Part shown: positions 57,191 through 64,000 of the stretch, piece by piece
How the letters are laid out: every line of letters begins with the position of its first letter
Numbering within the stretch: position 1 is the first letter of the stretch
NCBI RefSeq assembly: GCF_021213805.1
Contig: NZ_JAJQJI010000009.1
Span: 1-64,000, forward strand
DNA from: Mycobacterium sp. MYCO198283
GTDB taxonomy: Bacteria > Actinomycetota > Actinomycetes > Mycobacteriales > Mycobacteriaceae
Length of the DNA: 64,000 nt
Reading direction: 5' to 3'
Position numbers and translations under genes: made by a program
The notes under the pieces: generated by a model
What the model was told of the DNA's origin: nothing
Databases searched by the model: none
What the model saw: the letters and a program-made list of their open reading frames with translations, nothing else

Positions 57191-58049
57191 GGCTGAACAC
57201 CTGGGTCAGTGCGATCAGCTTGGTGCGCAGCTCGTCGCTGCCGGCGATGCGGGTGTGCGGCACGCCGTGCGTCGTGAGCAGTTCGGTGAGCCGGCGGGCC
57301 CGCGCCTCCTCGGCCCTGCGGTAGGCGGCCACCACTTTCGCGCCGAGCGTGGCGGCGCTGAGCACGTAGGCACCGGTGCCGACGTCATAGCCGTCGACGT
57401 CATCGTCGGGTCCAACCGCCGGCATGTCGGACACGAACGCCCACATCACCTGGTGGCGCCCGGCGAGCACCGTCAACACCTCGGTGAGCCGCTCGTCGAC
57501 ATCGGGTTCGTCGGACACCACGAACACCAGCATCGGCGCGCGATGGTGGGTGGCCACATACTCCAACTGGCCGACGATGTCGCTGGGTCCGGGTGCGGCG
57601 AGGGTGTGCTCGTAGAAGCGGTGCAGCATGTGCTCGATGTGCACCTCGCCGCGGCGGCGCCGGATGTTCGCGCAGCCGCGCGCGTCGCCGTACACCATGC
57701 CGATCTCGTCGGAGCGGCCGAGCGTGATCAGCCCGACGGCGCCCAGCACGTGCGCCGCCACGTCGCGTTTGTCCTCGCCGCTGGGCGTCAGCGCCGCCAT
57801 GTTCCGGCCGGCGTCGGCGACGAGCAGGATCTTGTGGTGCTTCTCGGAGACGAAGCGCTTGATCAGCACATGGCCCGACCGGGCCGACGCCTTCCAGTCG
57901 ATGTCGCGGACGTCGTCGCCGGGCACGTAGGGCCGCAAGTCGTCGAACTCCAAGCTGCGGGTGTGCAACAGCGCGTACCGCCCGCCTTCGAGCAGCCCGG
58001 TGACGTCGGTGCCGAAGTGCGCCTTCGCGCGGTTGAGGTGCGTGCCCAT
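57180..58049 (-). CDS. DUF58 domain protein
   Basis: A 289-residue cytosolic protein with the DUF58 signature RPYVPGDDVRDIDWKASAR near residues 39-57 and a VWA-like fold after it (ILLVADAGRNM). DUF58 proteins are constant partners of MoxR ATPases and are thought to bind them. It starts 16 bp after moxR and overlaps the next gene by 11 bp. Confidence 0.88.
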   Translation of the reverse strand: MGTHLNRAKAHFGTDVTGLLEGGRYALLHTRSLEFDDLRPYVPGDDVRDIDWKASARSGHVLIKRFVSEKHHKILLVADAGRNMAALTPSGEDKRDVAAHVLGAVGLITLGRSDEIGMVYGDARGCANIRRRRGEVHIEHMLHRFYEHTLAAPGPSDIVGQLEYVATHHRAPMLVFVVSDEPDVDERLTEVLTVLAGRHQVMWAFVSDMPAVGPDDDVDGYDVGTGAYVLSAATLGAKVVAAYRRAEEARARRLTELLTTHGVPHTRIAGSDELRTKLIALTQVFSRAR

Positions 58050-58065
58050 CGAAGTCAGACAGGCC

Positions 58066-59079
58066 TCAGGGCACCCGCACGACCTGCAGGACGGCGTCGA
58101 CGACGGCGTCGGGGGTGATGCCGGCGGTGGCGGCTTCGAAACCGAGGATCAGCCGGTGCCGCAGCACCCGGTGCGCCAGCCGCGCGATGTCCTCGGGCAG
58201 CACGTGGCTGCGCCCCGACAGCAGCGCGAGCGCCCGACCGGCCTTGCTGAACGCGATCGTCGCGCGGGGACTGGCGCCGTACTCGACGAGCCGCGCGATG
58301 CGCGCCGGCAGGTGCTGCGCCGGGTCGCGGGTGACGGCCACCAGCTGGCTGGCGTAGTGGATCAGCGCCCGGTCCATGTGGATGCCGCGCGCCACCTGCT
58401 GCAGCCGCCGGACGTCGTCGAGGCTGATCACCGGCCTGGCCCGCCGCGCGGGGTCGTACACCCCGGCGTCGATGCGCTCGATGACCTCGACCTCCTCGGC
58501 CGCCGACGGATAGCGCAGCACGTCCTTGAGCAGGAACCGGTCGGTCTGCGCCTCCGACAGCGGATAGGTGCCCTCCTGGTCGACGGGGTTCTGGGTGGCG
58601 ATCACCAGAAAGGGCTCCGGGATCGGGTACACCACGCCCGCGATGGTGGTCTGCCGTTCCTCCATCGCCTCCAGCATCGCGCTCTGCGTCTTGGCGCTCG
58701 ACCGGTTGATCTCGTCGAGCAGCACGATGTTGCTGTGCACCGGCCCGAGCTGGGTGACGAACGAGTTGGTGGCCGCCTCGTAGATCTGCGTGCCGATGAT
58801 GTCGCTGGGCAGCAGGTCCGGGGTGCACTGGATGCGGGAGAACTTGCCGTTGATCGATTCGGCGATCACCCGCGCCGCGGTGGTCTTCGCCAGGCCGGGC
58901 ACACTCTCGAGCAGCACGTGACCGCCGCAGAGCAGCCCGATCAGCAGCGATTCCCGCAGGTTCTGCTGGCCGACGACGCTGGCCGAGAAGGCATCGGAGA
59001 CGGTGCCGATGAGGCGTCTCGCGTCGTCGATGTCGCGGCTGTCGGGTCGGGTGTGCGCTGGGGTGTGCGCTGAGGTCAT
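58066..59079 (-). CDS. MoxR family AAA+ ATPase
   Basis: A 337-residue AAA+ ATPase. Walker A is around ESVPGLAKTT (58-67), Walker B in IVLLDEINR (118-126), the sensor in ATQNPVDQEGTYPL and the arginine finger region in SEAQTDRF. ATG 59079 has GGAAGGT directly upstream. First gene of an operon moxR-DUF58-DUF4381-VWA-VWA-TPR; MoxR ATPases act as chaperones for metal insertion or assembly of partner proteins. Mycobacteria carry several moxR loci, and I do not assign a number. Confidence 0.9.
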   Translation of the reverse strand: MTSAHTPAHTRPDSRDIDDARRLIGTVSDAFSASVVGQQNLRESLLIGLLCGGHVLLESVPGLAKTTAARVIAESINGKFSRIQCTPDLLPSDIIGTQIYEAATNSFVTQLGPVHSNIVLLDEINRSSAKTQSAMLEAMEERQTTIAGVVYPIPEPFLVIATQNPVDQEGTYPLSEAQTDRFLLKDVLRYPSAAEEVEVIERIDAGVYDPARRARPVISLDDVRRLQQVARGIHMDRALIHYASQLVAVTRDPAQHLPARIARLVEYGASPRATIAFSKAGRALALLSGRSHVLPEDIARLAHRVLRHRLILGFEAATAGITPDAVVDAVLQVVRVP

Positions 59080-59209
59080 ACCTTCCTTTCGCCAGGACCG
59101 GCGGTCCAAGCGCTCGGGATACCCGGGTCCGGCGGTTTCAAGCCACGCGGGGCGGGCGCGCAGCGGTGCGGCTTTACACATCTGCGATGCGATGTCACGC
59201 TTTTCGGCC

Positions 59210-59713
59210 ATGGACAGCGCCGCGCTCGCCGAGATCGAGCAGCTCAAGCAGTTGAAGGCCCGCTACTGCCGGCTGCTGGACACCAAGCAGTGGGAACAGT
59301 GGCGCACCCTGTTTACCGACGACTTCGTCAGCGACACCTCCGCGGCCGGCGGCAGGCGCATCGCCGGCGCCGACGCGTTCGTCGCGTTCACCCGCCGCAG
59401 CCTCGGCAAGCCGTCGCAGGTCACCGCGCACCAGGTGCACAACCCGGAGCTCGAGCTCACGTCGCCGGCCACCGCGAACGGCATCTGGGCGCTCGAAGAC
59501 GTGGTGCGGCTGGCGCCGGCGGTGAACCTGCGCGGCTACGGCCACTACACCGAGACCTACGTCAAGGCCGACGGGCAGTGGCGCATCGCCAGTTCGACGC
59601 TCACCCGGTTGCGCGAAGACGTGTTCAACGCGCTGTTCACCCTGTACATCCCGGCGCGGGTGCGCCAGGCCGCCGTCGACGCGGCGCGCCGGTACGGGCG
59701 GGGGCAGTCGTGA
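59210..59713 (+). CDS. SnoaL-like / nuclear-transport-factor-2 fold protein
   Basis: A 167-residue SnoaL_4-type protein. The opening EIEQLKQLKARYCRLLDTKQWEQWRTLFTDDF is typical of this fold, which includes ketosteroid isomerases, dehydratases and non-enzymatic members. ATG 59210 or 59192 can both serve; the shorter is listed. It is divergent from moxR across about 130 bp. Its stop overlaps GTG 59710 in the next reading frame. The substrate is unknown. Confidence 0.82.
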   Translation: MDSAALAEIEQLKQLKARYCRLLDTKQWEQWRTLFTDDFVSDTSAAGGRRIAGADAFVAFTRRSLGKPSQVTAHQVHNPELELTSPATANGIWALEDVVRLAPAVNLRGYGHYTETYVKADGQWRIASSTLTRLREDVFNALFTLYIPARVRQAAVDAARRYGRGQS

Positions 59714-59765
59714 CCGTCGACACCCCGGTGAGCCCGGTGGACCGGTACGGCGAGGGTCACCGGTT

Positions 59766-59771
59766 TACCGT
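59766..59771 (+). promoter_or_regulatory. -10 hexamer TACCGT before the OmdA-like gene
   Basis: A TANNNT hexamer ending 8 bp before ATG 59779, suggesting a separate leaderless transcript for that gene. Confidence 0.4.
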
Positions 59772-59778
59772 AATGCGC

Positions 59779-60045
59779 ATGAGCACGACACGGCTGCCCG
59801 GCGGGGTGGTGCACGAGCTCCCCGCCGACCTCCGCGACGCACTCGAGGCCGACGATTCGGTACTCAGCGCCTGGTTGGACATCACGCCGCTGGCCCGCAA
59901 CGAGTTCATCTGCTGGGTGGAGGACGCGAAGAAGGAGGCCACCCGGGCCCGTCGCATCCGCCGCACCTGCGAAGAGCTCGCCGAGGGGCAGCGGCGGCCC
60001 TGCTGCTGGCCGGGCTGCAAGCACCGCGAGCGCACCGGCGCCTAG
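59779..60045 (+). CDS. YdeI/OmdA-like small protein
   Basis: An 88-residue protein with the OmdA (bacteriocin-protection, YdeI-associated) pattern: DLRDALEADDSVLSAWLDITPLARNEFICWVEDAKK, then ATRARRIRRTCEEL. The C-terminal end has CCWPGC. ATG 59779 is chosen from the TACCGT hexamer; GTG 59710, which overlaps the SnoaL stop, would give 111 residues with a non-conserved N-terminus. The biochemical role of the family is not settled. It is convergent with the next gene with a 2-bp gap. Confidence 0.75.
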   Translation: MSTTRLPGGVVHELPADLRDALEADDSVLSAWLDITPLARNEFICWVEDAKKEATRARRIRRTCEELAEGQRRPCCWPGCKHRERTGA

Positions 60046-60047
60046 CG

Positions 60048-60863
60048 TCAGTCGCCGCCCATCGCGGCGGCGCCGGCGGCGGCGAGCAGTTCGACCGCCT
60101 CCCGGCGGCTCATCGCGCCGAGCAGCTGGGCCGCGGCCTGCATGGTCTCCCCGACGAAGCAGGTCGGGCCGTTGCGCAGGTTCGCGAACGCCTCGTCGAC
60201 CACCTCGTCCACCGAGGCGGCGTCGGCGGGCGCGACGTCCTGCGACGCCAGCAGTCCGCGGGCGTGCTCCAGCCGCCGCAGGGCCGGCGTGTCGGTCTTG
60301 CCGAGGATCAGCCCCAGCACGTCGACGCCGGCGCCGCGCAGTTCGCTCCACAGCGCCTCGGCGAACACCATGTCGAACGCCTTGGACGCGCCGTAGGCGA
60401 CCATGTTCGGTCCGCCCGCGAGCCCGGCGCCGGAGCCGAGCAGCACGATGCCGCCGCGCCCCCGCTCGACCATGGGCGCCGCGTAGTGGTGCGCGAGCTG
60501 CAGCGGCACCAGGCAGTTGCGCCACACCATCGCCTCCGCCGCGGCGACCGGTTGGGCCAGGAACGGCTGGTAGGTGGGGTCGGCGCCCGCGCAGTAGAGC
60601 AGGAACCCGATCGGCAGGTCGGCGGTGGCCGCCGTGACCTGGGCCGCGGCGTCGGGCTCGGCGAGGTCGACGGCGAGCGGGCGGGCCTCGATCCCGAACT
60701 CCGACCGCAGGTCGGCGGCCAGCGCGTCGAGCACGTCGTGCCGGCGGGCGAGCAGCACGACGTTCAGCCCTTCGCGGGCGAGGCGCCGCGCGAACGCCGC
60801 ACCGACGCCCTCCGACGCGCCGGCCACCAGCGCCCACGGGCCGTAACGCTCGACGACGTTCAC
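60048..60863 (-). CDS. SDR family oxidoreductase
   Basis: A 271-residue SDR with GASEGVG near residue 15, CAG near 92, catalytic Ser in LLGSGAG and YGASKAF near 160. GTG 60863 (VNVVERYGPWALVAGASEG) overlaps the SnoaL-like stop by 4 bp (GTGA). Last gene of an operon ADH-SnoaL-SDR controlled presumably by the divergent IclR protein; the three enzymes could carry successive steps on an alcohol or ketone substrate. Confidence 0.85.
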   Translation of the reverse strand: MNVVERYGPWALVAGASEGVGAAFARRLAREGLNVVLLARRHDVLDALAADLRSEFGIEARPLAVDLAEPDAAAQVTAATADLPIGFLLYCAGADPTYQPFLAQPVAAAEAMVWRNCLVPLQLAHHYAAPMVERGRGGIVLLGSGAGLAGGPNMVAYGASKAFDMVFAEALWSELRGAGVDVLGLILGKTDTPALRRLEHARGLLASQDVAPADAASVDEVVDEAFANLRNGPTCFVGETMQAAAQLLGAMSRREAVELLAAAGAAAMGGD

Positions 60864-61267
60864 GGGACCGCCGTCACCCGCACCGGGGTGAACCGGCGGC
60901 TTGCCACCCGCCAGCCGCCGGCCGTGCGCACCAGCTCGTCGTCGTAGATGCCGACGGCGTTGACCCCGGCCGTACTGTCGGGCGCCAGGATGTAGGCGTC
61001 GACGTAGGTGCGCGCGGTGGCGCGGCCACCCTCGACGTCGATCACCTGGTTGGTCATGCGGTGCAACGTGTGACCGGCCGCGGCGTGTGAGGTGGCCATG
61101 AACTCGGTGACCTCGTCGACCCCCCGCCAGCGGCCGATCTCGCCGTAGTCGCAGGCGCAGTCGTCGGTGAACACGGTGCGGAACAGCTCCCAGTCGCGAC
61201 GGTCGATGCCGGTGGCGTACCGGATCAGCGTGTCGCAGATGTCCTGGCGGTCCTGCGGATCGGTCAC
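60860..61267 (-). CDS. SnoaL-like domain protein
   Basis: A 135-residue SnoaL_4/NTF2-fold protein with IRYATGIDRRDWELFRTVFTDDC and a later HRMTNQVIDVEG block. GTG 61267 (VTDPQDRQDICDTL) overlaps the dehydrogenase stop by 4 bp; earlier sequence in frame is noise. Such small proteins often act as isomerases, dehydratases or hydrolases in aromatic, terpene or steroid breakdown. It is the middle gene of the ADH-SnoaL-SDR operon. Confidence 0.84.
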   Translation of the reverse strand: MTDPQDRQDICDTLIRYATGIDRRDWELFRTVFTDDCACDYGEIGRWRGVDEVTEFMATSHAAAGHTLHRMTNQVIDVEGGRATARTYVDAYILAPDSTAGVNAVGIYDDELVRTAGGWRVASRRFTPVRVTAVP

Positions 61268-62316
61268 GGTCGGTCTCCGTTCGGGTGGACGACGATGCGC
61301 GGCGGGCCGTCGGACCGGCGCGCGAGCTCGATCGCGTCCGGCACCCCGTCGAGGCCGACGACGGCGCCCACGCTCGGCAGCGGGTCGAGCCGGCCCGCGG
61401 CAATGGCGTCGAGCGTGCCGTACCAGTCCTGCGGCATCGGGCCGCCGCCGAATTGGATGGTGACGCCTTGGCGCGTCGCGGCGGTGATGTCGAGGGTGTC
61501 GCCGGTGTACCAACCGCCCGCGCAGTAGATCCGGGTCGCCATGTCGGCCTCGTCGACGAGGCGCTGGATCAAGCCGGGCGCGCCGACGCATTCGAACACC
61601 ACGCCCGCGCCCCACTGATCCCGTTCGGCCCGGATCCGGCGCCACACCGCGAACGGCGACTCCTCGGCCGGGTCGACGGCGACGTGCGCGCCGAACGCCG
61701 CGCGCGCCAGCTCCCGCCGGTCGGCGCGGTAGTCCGACACCACGATCGGCTCGACGCCGCGACTGCGCAGCGCGGCCACCGTCGACAGTCCGATGGCGCC
61801 CGCGCCGATCACGATCGGGATCTCGTCGGGCGCCACCGCGGCGGACCGCACGTAGAACTCGCCGACCGCGAACGCGTCGGTGAGCGCGACGGCGTCGTCG
61901 GGCGCCTCGCCCGTCACCGCGGCGGCGAGTGCCTCCGCCACCACGAGCAGTTCGGCGAAACTGCCCGGCGCCTCGGGGTGCTGGCCGATGATGCGGGCGC
62001 CGTCGGCGCCGCCGTTGACCAGCCGGATCGGTATCGACGTCACGCGCGACCCGATCGGGAACCGGTCGGAGCAACCCCGCCCCTGGGCGATCACCTCGCC
62101 GACGAACTCGTGACCGAGCACGACGTCGCGGTCGGCGTCGTAGCAGGACCGGCCCGTCGGGTCGTTCTGCCCCAGCGCCGGGTGGTCCATGAAGTGCACG
62201 TCGGAGGCGCAGATCGCGGTGCTGAGCACCCGCAGCAGCAGCTCGCCCTCCCCCGGCACGGGGTCGGCCACCGCGCCGACCCGTAGCGCGCCGCCGCGCA
62301 ACACCACCGCTCGCAC
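61264..62316 (-). CDS. Zinc-dependent alcohol dehydrogenase (MDR family)
   Basis: A 350-residue medium-chain dehydrogenase. The catalytic zinc site likely uses Cys37 in TAICASDVHF and the His-Glu pair in VLGHEFVGEV. The NAD(P) fold has GAGAIGLSTV near residue 171. The usual structural-zinc Cys4 lobe is absent, so it belongs to the sub-group without it. GTG 62316 gives MRAVVLRGG, the normal start. First gene of the operon and divergent from an IclR regulator. Confidence 0.88.
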   Translation of the reverse strand: MRAVVLRGGALRVGAVADPVPGEGELLLRVLSTAICASDVHFMDHPALGQNDPTGRSCYDADRDVVLGHEFVGEVIAQGRGCSDRFPIGSRVTSIPIRLVNGGADGARIIGQHPEAPGSFAELLVVAEALAAAVTGEAPDDAVALTDAFAVGEFYVRSAAVAPDEIPIVIGAGAIGLSTVAALRSRGVEPIVVSDYRADRRELARAAFGAHVAVDPAEESPFAVWRRIRAERDQWGAGVVFECVGAPGLIQRLVDEADMATRIYCAGGWYTGDTLDITAATRQGVTIQFGGGPMPQDWYGTLDAIAAGRLDPLPSVGAVVGLDGVPDAIELARRSDGPPRIVVHPNGDRP

Positions 62317-62341
62317 CCCGACCGCCCGCTTTCTCGTATAT

Positions 62342-62358
62342 TCGAAACCGTCGTTCGA
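62342..62358. promoter_or_regulatory. Candidate IclR operator
   Basis: Inverted arms TCGAA and TTCGA separated by 7 bp. It overlaps a pair of direct repeats TATTCGA (62339) and TATTCAA (62360), which are 21 bp (two helical turns) apart. Located between the ADH operon and the iclR gene. Confidence 0.45.
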
Positions 62359-62401
62359 CTATTCAACTGACCGTAGGAACGGCCGGGGAGGGAGTCAAGA
62401 G

Positions 62402-63265
62402 GTGGCGGCTGCGGCGTCGGCGCCCACGGGCCGAGCGCTCGACGTCGTCGAGCTGCTGGCGCGCGCGGGCGGCCGCCGGCTGCGGTTCTCCGACGTCGTC
62501 CGCGAGACCGGCATGACCCAGGCCACCGCGCACGCGATCCTCACGACGCTCTGCGCACGCGGCTGGGCCGCCCGCGATCCGCTCGACAAGACCTTCGCCG
62601 TCGGGCCTGCGCTCGCCGTCGTGGCCGCAGCGGTCGATCGCGCGCGGCCGGCGACGTCGGCGGCGCGCGCGCTCATCGCGGCGCTCGCGACGGAGTTCGG
62701 CTGCGCCGCATCGGTGGTCGAGCGGGTCGACGAGGACCTGGTGATCACGGCGTTCGCGGGCAGCGGCGATTCGCCCGCAGGAGCACCGGGTGACCGCATC
62801 CGCTTCGCACCGCCGTTCGGGGTGGCGTTCGCCGCCTGGGAATCCGCCGAGGAGCAGCGCAGGTGGATCGGGCGAAGCGGATCCGGCGACGCCGAGCTGC
62901 ACCGCCGCCTCGGCGAAGCGCTCGCACGCACCCGCCGGCGCGGCTATGACGTGGATTTCACCACCCCGGCGCTCACCCGGGCGGCGCGGACCATGAGCAC
63001 GCTGCCCAGCGACGGCTTGCCGACCCACGTCCGGGAGATCACCGACCGCCTGCTCGTCGAGTTCGCCACGATCGGCGTGCTCACCGACGACGACGCCGCG
63101 GCGACCATGCCCGTCGCCACCATCGCCGCACCGGTGCTCGACCAGCGGGGACGCGCCACGCTCATCGTGGCGGTACACCCGCTGCGCCCGCTGGACCGCG
63201 ACGCCGTCACCGCCATCGGGCGCCGCGTGGCGTCCGGTACCGCGGGTATCGCGTGCGGACCCTGA
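62402..63265 (+). CDS. IclR family transcriptional regulator
   Basis: A 287-residue protein with an N-terminal IclR winged helix (RALDVVELLARAGGRRL, then MTQATAHAILTTL; residues about 10-70) and a C-terminal GAF-like effector domain. GTG 62402 is chosen because GGAGGGAG lies about 9 bp upstream; a longer reading from 62189 crosses the operator region. It is divergent from the ADH-SnoaL-SDR operon and probably regulates it. The ligand is unknown. Confidence 0.87.
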   Translation: MAAAASAPTGRALDVVELLARAGGRRLRFSDVVRETGMTQATAHAILTTLCARGWAARDPLDKTFAVGPALAVVAAAVDRARPATSAARALIAALATEFGCAASVVERVDEDLVITAFAGSGDSPAGAPGDRIRFAPPFGVAFAAWESAEEQRRWIGRSGSGDAELHRRLGEALARTRRRGYDVDFTTPALTRAARTMSTLPSDGLPTHVREITDRLLVEFATIGVLTDDDAAATMPVATIAAPVLDQRGRATLIVAVHPLRPLDRDAVTAIGRRVASGTAGIACGP

Positions 63266-63297
63266 CACCTATGCTCGACCCTGCAAAGGGGGTGCCC

Positions 63298-64000
63298 ATG
63301 CGGACATCGGACGTCAAGGCCGTCGGCGAGGTCGCCGGCATCGGACTCGGGGTCGTCAACGCGGTGGTGCGCGACACCCACCACGGCATCGCGTCGCGGG
63401 TCTTCTGCGCCATCGGGCCGGGCGCGGCGCCGGTCAAGCACGTCCACAACGCCATCGCCGGCCTGGTGTACCGGGCTGTCGACCAGGCGGCCCGCCGCGG
63501 GCCCGTCGCCATCGCCGCCGCCGCGACCCTCGTCGCCGACGACGCCGACCCGCCGCTGCACGAGCGGCCCGACTGGGCGGAGTTCATCGCCGCGCTGGAC
63601 GGCATCTACGGCGACGAGCTGGCCGACCGCCGCAGCAGCCTCGCGATCGGCATGGGCGTGCGGGTGGACGGGCGCGAGGTGCCGCTGACCGCCGACGCCC
63701 TGGCCGCGGCGTTCCCCGACGCGACCGGCCGGCTCGCGGTGTTCGTGCACGGGCTGTGCCAGACCGAGAAGGGCTGGAGTCGCGCGGCCCGCGGCGACGT
63801 CGCCGGCGAGCACCCGGGCTACGGCGAGCAACTCCGCGCCGAGCTCGGCTTCACGCCGGTCCTGTTGCGCTACAACACCGGCCGGCACATTTCGTCCAAC
63901 GGCCGGGAGCTCGACCGGCTGCTGGCCGCGCTCACCGACCACTGGCCGGTGCCGGTGACCGAGATCGTGCTGATCGGCCACTCGATGGGTGGCCTGGTGG
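63298..64000 (+). CDS. Alpha/beta hydrolase, PGAP1/lipase-like (C-terminus outside window)
   Basis: About 234 residues are present before the window ends. The segment AVFVHGLCQTEKGWSRAA is the oxyanion-hole strand, and LIGHSMGGLV holds the nucleophile Ser near the right edge. The layout fits esterases with a PGAP1-like hydrolase domain. The N-terminal 140 residues (VNAVVRDTHHGIASRVF and so on) form a helical region typical of this actinobacterial family. ATG 63298 has AAAGGGGG about 6 bp upstream, and a TATGCT hexamer at 63270 fits a promoter. ATG 63271 is an alternative. The catalytic Asp and His would lie beyond the window. Confidence 0.8.
   Translation, partial: MRTSDVKAVGEVAGIGLGVVNAVVRDTHHGIASRVFCAIGPGAAPVKHVHNAIAGLVYRAVDQAARRGPVAIAAAATLVADDADPPLHERPDWAEFIAALDGIYGDELADRRSSLAIGMGVRVDGREVPLTADALAAAFPDATGRLAVFVHGLCQTEKGWSRAARGDVAGEHPGYGEQLRAELGFTPVLLRYNTGRHISSNGRELDRLLAALTDHWPVPVTEIVLIGHSMGGLV

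Overview
The window is high-GC actinobacterial DNA. It most likely comes from a rapidly growing mycobacterium (Mycolicibacterium-type). The evidence is an Mce-family protein, a Pks12-type bimodular mycoketide synthase, an IrtA/IrtB siderophore importer with the fused SIP domain, a mycofactocin-type SDR, several F420-type LLM oxidoreductases, P450s with a His-containing 3Fe-4S ferredoxin, and frequent GTG starts with probable leaderless promoters. Genes are packed with 4-14 bp start/stop overlaps. I recognised about 51 protein genes, two of them cut by the window edges. I saw no rRNA, tRNA, CRISPR array or insertion sequence.

Left part (1-10 kb, mostly minus strand). The N-terminal part of an MceA protein leaves the window at position 1, and a type B carboxylesterase lies upstream of it. 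A fatty-acid/steroid-type beta-oxidation cluster follows: acyl-CoA dehydrogenase (ACAD), thiolase, ACAD, thiolase, SDR, with ATGA and GTGA couplings. Divergent from it are a short pyruvate-phosphate-dikinase-like protein (PpdK type) and a winged-helix protein.

Centre (10-27.3 kb, minus strand). This is the mycoketide locus. A 4179-residue PKS has two complete reducing modules (KS-AT-DH-ER-KR-ACP). The first has a methylmalonyl-type AT and the second a malonyl-type AT. There is no thioesterase, and both ends look like docking segments. It is followed by an epimerase/phosphohistidine-swivel fusion (Rv2047c type) and an MMPL transporter that may start at CTG.

27.5-38.5 kb. An ACAD and an SDR flank a solitary DUF559/AbiEi-like gene that is bracketed by a perfect 22-bp inverted repeat. 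Next come a TetR gene divergent from a P450-ferredoxin pair, a GabD2-type aldehyde dehydrogenase, an anti-anti-sigma/anti-sigma pair, a coiled-coil protein head-to-head with a 53-residue membrane protein, an LLM oxidoreductase and a rhomboid protease.

38.6-49.7 kb. A coupled quartet encodes an LLM oxidoreductase, sulfotransferase, TIM-barrel isomerase and DUF1214 protein. After it come a DinB-like protein, a small membrane protein, an SDR-MFS pair facing its own TetR regulator across two palindromic operators, and a mycofactocin-type SDR with a P450 facing a second TetR gene.

49.7-64 kb. IrtB and IrtA (iron-siderophore import) lie downstream of a MoxR-DUF58-small membrane protein-VWA-VWA-TPR (Bat-like) operon. 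A SnoaL-like and a YdeI/OmdA-like protein follow. Then an ADH-SnoaL-SDR operon faces an IclR regulator, and an alpha/beta hydrolase runs off the right edge.
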